A stretch of DNA of 64,000 nucleotides from CAVWXT01 sp963759115 (GCA_963759115.1 CAVWXT010000005.1:1364001-1428000); one strand, 5' to 3'. Positions 38,048 to 48,682 are shown, counted from the stretch's first letter. A program made the numbers and translations. Notes: generated from the sequence alone by a model not told the origin.

Positions 38048-38984
38048 GTGCATGAAATGAAAGTCGCCTGGCCTGACGGCAAGCAGTTTGCTTTCAGTGT
38101 CTTCGACGACACCGACCTGATGACCCTCGACGTGGGCCGCCCGGTCTATGATTTCCTGGAACAGTGCGGATTCCGCACGACGAAATCCTGTTGGGCATTC
38201 GACGGCGATCCCCGGCAGGGAAGATTTCCGGGCGCCACGTTGGACGACGATCCTTACCGGCAATGGCTCGTGGACCTGGAATCCCGCGGCTTTGAAATCG
38301 GCTGGCACGGCGCCACCTGGCAGGGATCTCCTCGCCCACGCGTGGCCGCCGCGCTGGCTCGCTTTGCCGAGGTCTTTCATCACGATCCGGCCACGGCCGC
38401 CAATCACACCGACGTCGCCGAGGGGATGTATTGGGGCGACCGGCGCTTGACCGGCTGGCGCCGCGTCCTCTACAACGTCATCACCCGCTATCACAACAGC
38501 AAGAAGTATCGCGGGCACATCGAAGCCGACGAACACTTCTGGGGCGACCTCTGCCGGCAAAAGATCAAGTACTACCGGAATTTTTGCTACCGGGACGTCG
38601 ACACGCTCAAGGCCTGCCCGTTCATGCCGTATCACGATCCCCTCACGCCCTATGTGAACTATTGGTTCGCGTCTTCGGACGGACGCAACGCCGAGGCGTT
38701 CAATCGGTGTCTCTCGGAACCGCACCAGGACCGCCTGGAGGCCGCCGGGAGCGCGTGCATCATGTACACCCACTTCTCGACCGGTTTCCGCCAGGGCGGC
38801 GTTTTGAACGCCCGGTTCCAAGCTGATGAAAAGGCTGGCGCGGAAGAACGGCTGGTTCGTGCCCGTTGCCACCCTGCTGGACTGGCTGCTGGCGCGCGAT
38901 GGCCGGCGCGAGATCGGCGATGCCCAGCGACGGCAGTTGGAGCGCAGTTGGCTGCTGGAAAAACTCTTTGTCGGTACCACGTGA
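38048..38984 (+). CDS. Polysaccharide deacetylase-like protein, copy 1, frameshift near the end
   Basis: The sequence FAFSVFDDTDLMTLDVGRPV near the start resembles the NodB-type metal site (Asp-Asp), and GFEIGWHGATWQGSPR resembles the later His motif of the polysaccharide deacetylase superfamily, so a glycan deacetylase or a related hydrolase is the best guess. The family is not securely identified. One extra base near 38823 shifts the last 50 residues, which otherwise read MKRLARKNGWFVPVATLLDW to LLEKLFVGTT. The next gene is a close paralogue. Start is GTG 38048 or ATG 38057. Confidence 0.65.
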
Positions 38985-39033
38985 CGAGCGCTTCCACTGC
39001 CGCCGATTGTCGGAGCAAACCGGGGCCCGCCGA

Positions 39034-39953
39034 ATGACCTGGCCGGACGGAAAGCAGTTCGCCTTCACCGTGTTCGACGATACCGACTCGGGAACGGTCG
39101 AGAACGTGGCTCCCGTGTACTCGTTTCTTGAGGACTGCGGTTTCCGCACCTCGAGGTCGTGCTGGGCCTTTCGCGGCGATCCGAACAAGGGCAAACACCC
39201 CGGACAGACGCTCGACGATGCCGATTACCGTGCCTGGCTTCTCGGCCTGCGCGCCAAGGGCTTTGAGATCGGCTGGCACGGCGCCACCTGGCACGGCTCG
39301 CGCCGCGATCGGGTGGCCTTGGCGCTCGAACGCTTTGCGGAGGTCTTCCAGCAGTACCCCGCGGCGGCCACCAATCATTCGGCGCGGAGGAAGCCCTGTA
39401 CTGGGGCGGCCACCGTCTCAGCGGTTGGCGCCGGTTGCTGTACGTCCTCCTGACGTGTCGTCGCGGCGAAAAATATTCGGGACACCTGGAGGAGAGCGAT
39501 TACTTCTGGGGCGATCTCTGCCGGCAGAAGATCAAGTATTGCCGCAATTTCGTCTTCCGGGACGTCAATACCCTCAAAGCCTGCCCTTTCATGCCCTACC
39601 ACGATGCGACGAAGCCTTATGTGAACTGCTGGTTCGCCTCGTCCGACGGCCATGATATCGAGACCTTCAATCGGTGCCTCTCGGAGGCCAACCAGGATCG
39701 CCTCGAAGCCGAGGGCGGAGCGTGCATCATGTACACCCATTTCGCGATCGGCTTCCGCGAGTCGCACGGTTTGAACCCGCGATTCCAGCAGTTGATGAAA
39801 CGCCTGGCGCGAAAGAACGGCTGGTTCGTTCCCGCGGTCGCACTGCTGGACCATCTGCTGGCGGAGCATGGTCCCACGAAAATCACGGACGCGCAGCGGC
39901 GACGGCTGGAACAAAAGTGGCTCTTGGAGAAGCTCTTCGTCGGCCCAAACTGA
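39034..39953 (+). CDS. Polysaccharide deacetylase-like protein, copy 2, one frameshift
   Basis: A paralogue of the preceding gene: FAFTVFDDTDSGTVENVAPV, RTSRSCWAFRGDPNKGKHPG and KGFEIGWHGATWHGSRRDRV align with the first copy. Near 39379 a base is missing; the second half then reads YFWGDLCRQKIKYCRNFVFR, KACPFMPYHDATKPYVNCWF and ends WLLEKLFVGPN. Both copies share the C-terminal MKRLARKNGWFVP. The tandem arrangement shows a local duplication followed by substantial divergence. Confidence 0.65.
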
Positions 39954-39954
39954 C

Positions 39955-41077
39955 ATGCCGATTACGATCCACGAATATGCGGCTGAACGCGTTGAGGCCG
40001 TGCGAAGGTTCAACGAGCGCCTGAGCGCCGGCGGGGCGACGATGCGATTCCCCCTTTCGCCGATCCCGGAGTGGCTGCCGAAGATCGCCGGCCGCCGGCT
40101 GTTCCAGGAGCTTTATCTCGCGGTGGACGAGTCGGCGGCCGTCCGCGGCGCCTACATCCTCAAGCACCAGGATTTCTGGATCAAGGACCGGGTGGCGGCC
40201 ATCGCCGATTTTCACCTGCCGATTTCCGAGGGCGCCGTCAACAAGAGCTATCCGCAGGTTGGCGTGCAACTGCTCCGCGACGCACTCCAACGACAGGCGT
40301 TGCTGTATGGCTTGGGCATCGGTGGTTACGACGAGGCCCTGGCCCGGCTGCTCATCGCGGCGGGCTGGCACATGTACTCCGTGCCGTTCTTCTTTCGCGT
40401 GGTTCATCCCGCGACGTTCCTGCGAAACGTTGCCTACCTGCGGCAGAACGTCGGAGCGAGATGGGCCCTCGATGCCTTGGCGCTGAGCGGGTTGGGATGG
40501 CTGGGAATCGGCGGCGCGCAAGCATTTTGTGGCCGGGCGCGCCGGCCGGATCCCACAATTGCCGTCGAGCAGGTCGACGAGTTCGCCGGTTGGGCCGACG
40601 AACTTTGGCAGCGGTGCCGGCACCAATACGGCATGTCTGCCGTGCGCGACGCCAAAACCCTGCGCATTCTCTACCCCAAGGGCGACAAGAGATTCATCCG
40701 CCTGAAGCTGAGCGATTGGTCGCGAGTCGATGGGGTGGGCCGTACTGCTCGACACGCGGCTCCGCGCATCATAAGCACTTCGGCGACATGCGGCTCGGCT
40801 CGATCGTCGACAACTTCGCCGCCCCCGCCGATGCCGCCAAGGTCGTCCGCGCGGCCGCGGCGTTCCTGCAGTCGCAAGGCGTCGATCTGATCGTCTCGAA
40901 TCAATCCCATGCCGCCTGGTGTCATGGTTTTCGCCAGCGCCGGCTTTCTCCGCGGGCCGTCCAATTTCATCTTCGCCGTCGTCCCCGAAGCTGGCGGCAC
41001 TGCTCGACCAGGCAGGCGTGCGGAACCAGGACTTGCACTTGAACCGGGGCGACGGCGACGGACCGATCAATCTGTGA
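39955..41077 (+). CDS. GNAT/FemAB-like acetyltransferase-type protein, frameshifted
   Basis: Begins two bases after the preceding stop: MPITIHEYAAERVEAVRRFN. The central part ELYLAVDESAAVRGAYILKH, VAAIADFHLPISEGAVNKSY and LLYGLGIGGYDEALARLLIA shows a GNAT-like fold. Several single-base shifts from about 40738 break the last third; stitched, it gives HFGDMRLGSIVDNFAAPADA, VVRAAAAFLQSQGVDLIVSN and GPSNFIFAVVP, ending NRGDGDGPINL at 41077. Related double-GNAT proteins occur beside polysaccharide deacetylase genes. Substrate unknown. Confidence 0.65.
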
Positions 41078-41093
41078 AAAGGAGAGCACTGTT

Positions 41094-41334
41094 ATGGCAT
41101 TGACTGACCGCTTGGCAGCGATCTTCGAGAAGGTCTTCGGCATCGAGGCCGGCGACTTCTCGCTGGACACCGTGCCGGAAGACGTGTTGCGGTGGGATTC
41201 GCTGGGCCACATGACTCTGGTCATGGACCTGGAAGACACCTTCGGCGTCCACTTCGAGGTGGACGAGATCACCGAGATGAGTTCCGGCCGGCAAGATCAT
41301 CGAGATTCTCCGGGCGAAAGGAGTGAAGGATTAG
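41094..41334 (+). CDS. Acyl carrier protein
   Basis: A small acidic carrier protein. The phosphopantetheine attachment site is DSLGHMTLVMDLEDTF, the classical DSL motif at about residue 35. The N-terminus LTDRLAAIFEKVFGIEAGDF and the acidic helix are typical. After an extra C near 41289 the end reads KIIEILRAKGVKD. A good ribosome-binding site (AAAGGAGAG) lies 7 bases before ATG 41094. It is the first gene of an acyl-activation/reduction module, so it probably carries a dedicated acyl group, not the general fatty-acid pool. Confidence 0.85.
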
Positions 41335-41347
41335 CCGGCACGGCAAC

Positions 41348-42895
41348 GTGGCGGAGGCGATCCTTGCCGGCGGCAGGCCCGACGCCCCCGCCGATCTTCT
41401 ACGGCCGCCAGCTGGTCACCTACGGCGAGCTTCGCGCCGCGGCGTGCGGCTGGGACGGCCGGCTGCGGGCGCGAGGGCTCGCGCCGCGGCGACCGCGTCG
41501 GGCTGTTCGCCGAGAACGGCCCCTTCTTCGTCGCCGCCTATCTGGGCACGATCCGCGCCGGCCTCTGCGTCGTGCCCTTTCCCGGTCGATTGCAGCGAGG
41601 CGACGTTCGAGCGGATCGTCGCCTCGACCGGCATGAAGTGCATGCTGCGTCTCCGCCCGCTTCCACGCGCGCATCCGGCCTTGGGCCGAGCGGCTGGGCG
41701 TGCGAGCTGCTGGTCGAGACGCCCGACGCCGCCCGCACGCGGACCACGGCGCGCCGCGCCCGCCGAAGTCGATCCCCGCCGCGATCTGGCCGCCATCATG
41801 TGTCACCTCCGGCTCCACCGGCGAGTCGAAGGGCGTCATGGTCACGCACCACAACATCCTCGTGAACACCGAGGACATCCTCGGCTACACCGGCATCGGC
41901 GCCGGACGACCGCGTGATGACCGTCCTGCCGTTCTACTATTGCTACGGAACGTCGCTGCTGCACACGCACCTGATGGCCGGCGGATCGCTGGTGATCAAC
42001 AACCGCTTCCTGTTTCCCGAAAAAGTGCTCGACGAAATGGAGGAGAAGCGTTGCACGGGCCTGGCCGGCGTTCCCGCCACCTACCAGATCCTGCTCCGCA
42101 AGACGCGCTTCGCCCAGCGGCGGTTTCCCGCGCTGCGCTGGCTTCAGCAGGCGGGCGGCAGGCTGCCCAATCCGCTGATCCGCGAAATCCGCCAGGCGCT
42201 GCCCGAGGTGAAGCTCTTCGTGATGTACGGCCAAACGGAGGCCACGGCCCGGCTGAGCTATCTGCCGCCCGGAGCGGCTCGACGACAAGCTGGGCTCGAT
42301 CGGCCGCGGGCTGCCGCACACGCGGCTGGAGGTGCTGCGGCCCGACGGCACGCCCGTTCACGCCGGGCTCGGACGAGGTCGGCGAGATCGTGGCCTCCGG
42401 CGAGAACGTCACCCTGGGCTACTGGGGCGACCCGGAGGAAACCGGCCGCTACTTCCGCGACGGCAAGCTCTACACCGGCGACATGGCCCGCGTCGACGCC
42501 GACGGCTTCATTTTCATCGTCGAGCGGGCGCGGGATTTCATCAAGGCGATGGGCTATCGCGTCGGGCCGAAGGAGGTCGAGGAAGTGCTGGCCGAAATGC
42601 CCGAGATCGTCGAGGCGGCGGTGATCGGCGTGCCCGACGAATTGTGGGGCGAGGCGATCCGGGCGTTCGTCGTCACCGTCCGGCCGGGCCAACTGACCGC
42701 CGACGACGTGCAAAGCCATTGCCTGAAGCGGCTGCCCAACTACAAAGTTCCCCAGCACGTCGAGTTCCTGCCGACGTTGCCCAAGATCGGCAACGGCAAG
42801 GTGGACAAGAACGTTGCGCTTACGCACCGAGCTGCGACGTGCCGCTGCGACCGCCGGCACGCGCTGGCGAACTGATCGTGACGCCAGTCCGATGA
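41348..42895 (+). CDS. AMP-dependent acyl-CoA/ACP ligase, heavily frameshifted
   Basis: An ANL-superfamily adenylating enzyme that would load an acyl or aryl acid on the adjacent carrier protein. Stitched motifs: TSGSTGESKGVMVTHHNILV (P-loop A3), LFVMYGQTEATARLSYLPPE (A5), GENVTLGYWGDPEETGRYF, LYTGDMARVDADGFIFIVER (A7), KAMGYRVGPKEVEEVLAEMP (A8) and IGNGKVDKN with the catalytic Lys (A10). The first 200 residues need several single-base corrections between about 41395 and 41905, and others lie near 42268 and 42366. The stop is uncertain: 42875 or, in an ATGA overlap with luxE, 42895. Start GTG 41348. Confidence 0.82.
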
Positions 42896-44020
42896 ACGCC
42901 ACGATCGACGAACAGGTCGACGCCCTGATCCACGGCCCGCAGTACGCCATGACGCAGGCCGAGAAGGACGCCGTGCTGACGCCGCTCCTGCGCGCGCTCT
43001 GCCGCGACGTGGCCGAGCGCTGCCCGCCCTACCGCCGCTTCCTCGACAAGCTCGGCGGCGACGCGGACGCCTGGCGGTCGCCGGCCGACGTGCCGCCGCT
43101 GCCGGTGTCGATGTTCAAGCACTTTCTGCTCAGCGCCGTTCCGCCGGAAAAGGTCGTCCGCGAGTTGCACTCCTCCTCGACCACCGGCCAGCAGCCCAGC
43201 CGGATCGTCGTCGACAAGACCACGGCGTTTCGCCAGTCGCGGGCGCTGGTGTCGATCCTCAAGGAGCACATCGGCAACCACCGGCGGCCGTTCCTGGTGC
43301 TCGACGCGGCCGACTCGGTCGACCGAGGGCGACAGCCTCACCGCCCGCGGCGCGGCCATCCGCGGCGTGGGCAATTTCGCCTCGGAAACCGTCTTCGCCA
43401 TGGACCGCAGACTCCTCCGGCGACCTGGCGCCGCAATGGGACCGCATCGACGGCTTCTTCGCCCAGCACCGCGGCCAGCCGGTGCTGTTGTTCGGCTTCA
43501 CGTTCGTCGTCTGGACCCGATTCGTCCTGGAGGCCGAGCGCCGCGGCGTGGCCTTCGACGCGCCCGAGGCCGTTCTGCTGCACTCCGGCGGCTGGAAGAA
43601 GCTCGCCGCCCAGGCCGTGTCGAAGGACGAGTTCAGCCGGCGCACGGCGGCCGTGCTCGGCACCGAGCCGCGGCCGCATCCTCGATTTCTACGGCATGGT
43701 GGAGCAGGTGGGCACGGTGTTCGTCGATTGCGAGGCCGGCAACAAGCACGCCCCCGCCTTCGCCGACGTGATCCTCCGCCGGCCGCTCTCGCTCGCGCCG
43801 GTCGACGTGGGCGAGACCGGCATCATCGAGGTCCTCAGCGTCCTGCCGACCAGCTATCCCGGCCACGCGCTGCTGACCGAGGACCAGGGCGATTCTGATG
43901 GGCGTGGACGATTGCCCCTGCGGCCGCAAGGGCAAATATTTCCGCTTCACCAGCCGCATCGAGCGGGCGGAGATCCGCGGCTGCGGCGACACCTTCGCCC
44001 AATCCAGGGAAATGCGATGA
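42892..44020 (+). CDS. luxE: LuxE-like acyl-protein synthetase, frameshifted
   Basis: LuxE proteins (PF04443) are ANL-related enzymes that activate or transfer a fatty acyl group for reduction by LuxC. Here: MNATIDEQVDALIHGPQYAM, VPPLPVSMFKHFLLSAVPPE and ELHSSSTTGQQPSRIVVDKT (the Ser/Thr-rich loop). After shifts near 43322 and 43425: VLLFGFTFVVWTRFVLEAER, LLHSGGWKKLAAQAVSKDEF; then ILDFYGMVEQVGTVFVDCEA and, after a shift near 43893, DDCPCGRKGKYFRFTSRIER. The end overlaps luxC by ATGA. Confidence 0.82.
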
Positions 44021-45295
44021 GCGTGACCATCCAGCGCATTACGCCCGGTGGGATCGAGCCGGCCGGCGAGAGCCTCGTCCCGCTGGTGGAATCGCTGCGG
44101 TCCAAGCGGGCTTGGCTCGCCGGCGTCCCCGTCGACCGGCTGCTGGCCCTGTTCGACGATTTTGCCGGCCGGCTGCTGCGCGACCCGCGCACCGCGCACC
44201 TGGAAGGCGCCATGTTTCCTGTCCGCCTGGCTGGGGCGCCGCAACCTCCAACAGCTCCTGGAGCTGAACCTCAACGGCAACCCGGCCTATCTGGACGGCT
44301 TCGTGCCCCAGGGCCGCAACTACCTGGCCGCCAAGCCGCACGGCCTGGTGGCCATGTGGATGCCCGGCAACGTGGCCACGCTGCCGATGTTCTCGCTCGT
44401 GCCGGCCCTGCTGGCCAAGAACGTCTGCCTGGTGAAGCTGGCCCTGCCCGACCCCAGCGGCATGGACCAGCTGCTGGCCGTGCTGGCCGAATCGGAAGTC
44501 GAAGGGCTGCGCGGGGCCGATCTGCTCGAAGCCGTGGCCGTCGTCTGGTTCGACTATCGCAACCGCGAACTCAACGAGCAGATGTCGCTGGCGGCCGACG
44601 CCAAGATCGTCTGGGGCGGCGCCGAGGCCGTTCGGGCCATCTCGCTGCTGCCGCGCCGCGAACATTGCGTGGAAATCGTCTTCGGCCCGAAGTACTCGAT
44701 CGGCCTGATCGGCCGGAAGCAGGTGGAGGACGACGCCGGCCTGGAATCGGTCGTCGCCTCGTTCGTGCGCGACGTGGCCATCTTCGATCAGCGGGCGTGC
44801 TCGGCGCCGCAAACGATCTTCGTCGAGCGCAGCGACCGGCGTTCGCTCCGCCAGATCGGCGAGATGTTCGCCCGGCATTTCGCCCGCTTGCCGCCGAAGC
44901 CCGACCTCGACGCCTACACCACCATGCAGATTCTCAACGTCCGGGCCCAATGGGCCATCGACGAGTCGAAGGACGTCATCGCCTCGGCCGACGGCGCCAA
45001 CTGGACGGTCTGCATGGACCGCGAGTTGTCGTTGAAAGAGGCCGTCCAATCCCGCACCATCTTCCTGACCGAAGTGGACTCGTGGCGGGAGATCATCCCG
45101 CTGCTGGGGCCGAAGGTGCAGACGGTCGGCATGGCGCTGGGCGATCTCGACGAGTCGCTCGCCTTTGCCGAGGCGGCCACGGCGGCCGGCGTGGCCCGCT
45201 GCGTGCGGCCCGGCATCATGAACAACTACGAGTTCCCCTGGGACGGCAAGATGCTCGTCGGGCAACTCGTCCGCTGGGTCACGCTCAAGCCGTAG
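44017..45295 (+). CDS. luxC: LuxC-like acyl-CoA/ACP reductase
   Basis: A NADPH-dependent fatty acyl reductase (PF05893) that would release the acyl chain as an aldehyde. Sequence landmarks: VALMWMPGNVATLPMFSLVP-type binding region, NRELNEQMSLAADAKIVWGG and the active-site Cys in FDQRACSAPQTIFVERSD. A single extra C near 44221 separates LEGAMF from LSAWLGRRNLQQLLELNLNG. The remaining gene to LVRWVTLKP is intact. ATG 44017 overlaps the luxE stop. In luminous bacteria LuxC works with LuxE and LuxD; here an ACP and an AMP ligase take the upstream positions. Confidence 0.88.
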
Positions 45296-45464
45296 GGGAC
45301 TGTCCCAATTTTCGCGGCGCTTCTGGATCGTGCATTGCCAGCTCGCCTTGCCGCCGCGAAAATGGGACTGTCCCCCTTGCGCCGCGGAAGGGGACAGGTC
45401 CATGTTTTCGGACGATAGCTTCTCCGCGAAATACGTTCTCTCGCCGAAAAATGGACCAGTCCCC
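45295..45464. repeat. Two GGGGAC-type inverted repeats (family P5) between convergent genes
   Basis: First hairpin 45295-45375: GGGGACTGTCCCAATTTTCG with the inverted arm CGAAAATGGGACTGTCCCC. Second hairpin 45388-45464: AGGGGACAGGTCCATGTTTT with inverted arm AAAAATGGACCAGTCCCC. They fill the gap between luxC and the ThuA gene, so they could also end transcription from both sides. Confidence 0.8.
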
Positions 45465-45472
45465 AGCCCGTC

Positions 45473-46258
45473 TCATTTTGGGCCGCTGCCCTTGGCCACG
45501 GGCGGCAATCCGGCCGCCCAGGCCGTTCCGCGGCGGTACAACTCCTGCACGCCTTCGCCGCTCAAGGCCGGGACGTCGTGCCCCAGCACGCAGTGGAACA
45601 CCCGGCCCTGGCCGTAGCGGTTGAGGAACGCCATAGGGTAGTCCTTGCCGTCGACCTTCGACTTGGCCTGGGCCAATACCTCGATCTCCTTGTCGCCGGC
45701 CAGGCAGGTGTAGAGCTCGTCGACGGTCTCGAACGACTTCATCCCGCGGGTGATGGGGTTTTCGCCGGCGACAATCTCCACCGTGAACTTCCCAAGGGGG
45801 TCGTGCGGGCGAAGCTTCGGGTCCCACGTGCGGCCGGCGATCTTCTGGAACTCGGGCCACGCCTGAAAGGCGCCGCAGGCGAAGTGGACCAGCACCAGTC
45901 CCTTTCCCTGCTCGACGAACTTCTTGAGGTTCGCCCGGGCCTCATCGCCCGGATCGGGCGACTGCCAGTTCATGTAGTTCAGCACGATCGCGTCGTAGTC
46001 GTGCAGCTTGGGCGAGGCCAGGAACTTCGGGTCGTCGTTGACCGTCGTCACCAGACGCGGGTCCTGGGCGAGGAACCTGCCCAGCAACGGGGCCGTCTCC
46101 TTCCATGGGTGCCCGGGATACTCGTTGCCGGTGAGGACCAGGACCTTGGCCTGACGGGCCGAGGCGTCCGAGGCCGGCTGTTCCGCGGCCCGCAACGGCA
46201 GCGCCGCCAAGACGAGGCACGAAAAGACCGCGATCGCATGCAGTAATCTCTGACGCAT
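45473..46258 (-). CDS. ThuA-domain secreted protein
   Basis: A protein with the ThuA-like glutamine-amidotransferase fold (PF06283). After a cleavable signal peptide (RQRLLHAIAVFSCLVLAALP) come KVLVLTGNEYPGHPWKETAP, LHDYDAIVLNYMNWQSPDPG, KGLVLVHFACGAFQAWPEFQ and PMAFLNRYGQGRVFHCVLGH. Planctomycetes carry many such proteins, often beside Gfo/Idh/MocA oxidoreductases; the reaction is not established. The start ATG 46258 is preceded by AGGAGG, about ten bases away. It follows the oxidoreductase gene by 38 bases, presumably as an operon. Confidence 0.85.
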   Translation of the reverse strand: MRQRLLHAIAVFSCLVLAALPLRAAEQPASDASARQAKVLVLTGNEYPGHPWKETAPLLGRFLAQDPRLVTTVNDDPKFLASPKLHDYDAIVLNYMNWQSPDPGDEARANLKKFVEQGKGLVLVHFACGAFQAWPEFQKIAGRTWDPKLRPHDPLGKFTVEIVAGENPITRGMKSFETVDELYTCLAGDKEIEVLAQAKSKVDGKDYPMAFLNRYGQGRVFHCVLGHDVPALSGEGVQELYRRGTAWAAGLPPVAKGSGPK

Positions 46259-46296
46259 GATGTGCAACCTCCTGAGGGAGAGTCTATGCTCGGATT

Positions 46297-47605
46297 TCAC
46301 ACGTTTTCACTCATGCCGGGCGTGAAACAGACGGGGTAAACTCCCGCCGCGTCCGGCTTGGTGGGAGGTTCCATCTCCCAGGTGCAATCCTCGGGTTTCG
46401 GCGGGAGGCCGTAGTCGGAGTCGCTGATCTGATCCCAACTCACCTGCTTGCCGCTGTAGCACGACATTTGCCCCATGATGCCCACCAAGGTGCTCCGGGC
46501 CATGTACTCGCCGCAGTTGAGTGGATGGCCCTCGCGGATCGACTTGATGAACGCGCGGTGCTCGGCCACGTAAGGGCTTTCGTCCTTGCCCTGATGCTTC
46601 CATGCGTTCTGGCCGGTGATCCGGCAGGCCACGGGGTAGGCGATGCCCTTGGAGCCGAGGATCACGCTGGAGTTTTCGTCGTAACAGTTCAACGTCGTGC
46701 GGCAGAAGGCATACAGCCGCACGCCGTTCTCGTAGTGGTAGACGACCGAGTGATGGTCGAAGACGTCGCCCAGCAACGCCTGCGAGGAGGACCGCCCGCC
46801 CAGGCCGTGGCATTTCTGCGGCGGCGTTTCCTTCATGGCCCAGGTGGCCCGGTCGAGGTTATGCACCAACGACTGGGTCACGTCGTCGCCGCAGAGCCAG
46901 GAGAAGCGGTACTGGTTGCCGTACTGGATCTCCAATTCGCGCAGGTTGCGCGGGCGTCCGGTATAGCCGTAGGGAGCGCGGATGAAGTTCTCCTCGATGG
47001 ACACGATCTCGCCGATCTGGCCGTCGAGCACGCGCTGGATGGTCTCGCGGATGCCCGACATGAAACCGGCTCTGCAATCCGGAGAGCACGCCCACGTTCT
47101 TCTGCTTGGCCAGTTCGCAGGCTTGCCGGACCACCTTGATGCCGGCCGGGTCGATGGCGTGCGGTTTCTCGACGAAGACGTGCTTGCCGGCCTCGACCGC
47201 CGCTTTCAGGTACATGGGGTGGAACTTGGCCGCGCAGGCGATCAGCACCACGTCGGCCGATTCGATGACCTTCTTGTAGCCGTCGAGCCCGACGAAGCAG
47301 TGGGCCTCGTCCACCACGACCTGATCGGGTTTCTGCCTCTTCAGGGCGGCGAGACTGCGCTGGACGCGATCGGCAAACAGGTCGCTCATGGCCACCAGGC
47401 GCACGCCCGGATCGGCGGTCATGGCGTCGCCGGCGGCCCCGGAGCAGCGGCCGCCGCAGCCGACCATGCCGATGCGGATCTGGTCGTTGCCCGCCGCATG
47501 GGCCGAGCGGGCCAACGAGAGCCCGGCAATCGCCGCCCCCGCCGCGCTGGCCTTGGTGACGAACTCCCGCCTCGACATCTCCTGGTTCCCGGCAAGTTGT
47601 CGCAT
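46297..47605 (-). CDS. Tat-exported Gfo/Idh/MocA family oxidoreductase, one frameshift
   Basis: An NAD(P)-dependent sugar oxidoreductase exported in folded form. The N-terminus MSRREFVTKASAAGAAIAGL is a twin-arginine signal, then IRIGMVGCGGRCSGAAGDA (Rossmann loop) and GKHVFVEKPHAIDPAGIKVV with the EKP motif. Near 47060 the frame shifts; the C-terminal domain then reads IVSIEENFIRAPYGYTGRPR, NLREL...WLCGDDVTQSLVHNLDRATWA, and ends CTWEMEPPTKPDAAGVYPVC. The start ATG is at 47605. Substrate unknown; carbohydrate degradation outside the cytoplasm is the usual proposal. Confidence 0.87.
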
Positions 47606-47826
47606 GGCTTTCCTCCCGATCCTACGTAAAGTTGGCGTTGTGGTTGGTGGGCGTACTGTCGTGCTACGGTCGCTCGGCGGCCGGCAGCAACTCCGCACCC
47701 GATACGATAATCCCCTGCGGCCCGCGCGGCAAGATCCGTCAGCCTTGGAAAGGCCGGAATCCGACCGGTTCTAGGGAAGTTGACGAATGGGAGGGCCAGG
47801 GCCAATCGGTTTTCCCCAATCCGGCT

Positions 47827-48613
47827 GATAGGGGTAGGGAAGGCCGGTTAAGTTCCCGGCCTCCCCTCCCTCCGAACCGGACTGGCGGATTTCCCGCATC
47901 CGGCTCTCCGGTTAGTGGTGTTACCTCGTAGAGGATTGGTGAACCGAGCGCGGGAAGGAAACAAGGTTCCTTCTCGGGATCGGCAGAAGCGAAAGGCCCT
48001 GACCTTCACGGGAAGGCCACCAACATGCAACATCGACGGTGCGGCCAATCTGAGCCAAGTTACGTGTGCCTGACGCAGTCCGTCGTGGCTAGTCGTTGCC
48101 GACACTCGCGGTACGGTGTGGTTTTGGCCGTGCGTCATGTTTCATCCCCTTTCCTGCGTCCCTTTGCTCGACGGGCATTGCCCCGCTTCCTCGCTCGTAT
48201 GGACGCTCTGACTCCTGGGCGGTCGATTCTTCGTATCCTTATCAGGGACAATGAACTTCGTCCTTGTACCCGCCCAGGTCTCCTTGCTTCATGTATCAAA
48301 CCTTCCGACCGTTCCGCCTCCAACCACCTGTTGCCGCCTCTGGGGCTTGGTTTGGTTTCCCCCCGGAGCTTACCGCGCGGTCTGCCGACCGCATCCCTTG
48401 CGAGGACCACAGCGTCACTTGGGCTTCGCCTTTTCCTAGCAGGCTCGCCACGACAACCGGCCGAATCGAGTTCGTCATCCTGCGGACCAGCCGTTCACCT
48501 TCAGTTGCTCTCCACCCCCTCTCACGAGGACGCAGTTACTTTCGGTTACGAAGTTCAAACCCAATTTCGACAAGGACTTGCACCTTGCTGATTCGATACA
48601 CTCACAAGCGCAC
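47827..48613 (-). mobile_element. Group II intron lacking its reverse transcriptase
   Basis: Read on the - strand, the element begins GTGCGCTTGTGAG (5' GUGYG consensus) and ends CTACCCCTAT. Domain V is clear at 47873-47905: a 33-34 nt hairpin GAGCCGGATGCGGGAAATCC with a GAAA loop, the AGC triad and the closing GTCCGGTTC. The stem that follows, 47832-47870, is domain VI, with an AACTTAACC region that could hold the branch-point A. Typical domain I-III text precedes (GAGAGCAACTGAAGGTGAAC, GGTCCGCAGG). Only about 787 bases separate the ends and no reverse-transcriptase motif is present, so this is an ORF-less or deleted intron. It lies directly 3' of a P3 hairpin. Confidence 0.82.
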
Positions 48614-48682
48614 TAGGAGGCGACTCCAGTCGCCGATTTCCGGTTGTTCTCAAGCAATCGGCAACAGGAGTCGCCTCCCACA
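48614..48682. repeat. Hairpin repeat, family P3, at the intron insertion site
   Basis: Arms AGGAGGCGACTCCAGTCGCC and the inverted GGCAACAGGAGTCGCCTCCC around a loop of about 25 bases. Its left border touches the 5' end of the group II intron (48613/48614). Confidence 0.75.

Noticed and set aside
48135..48410. A 91-codon frame on the - strand inside the group II intron
   Set aside because: It has no reverse-transcriptase or maturase motif and lies in the intron's RNA-structural domains.
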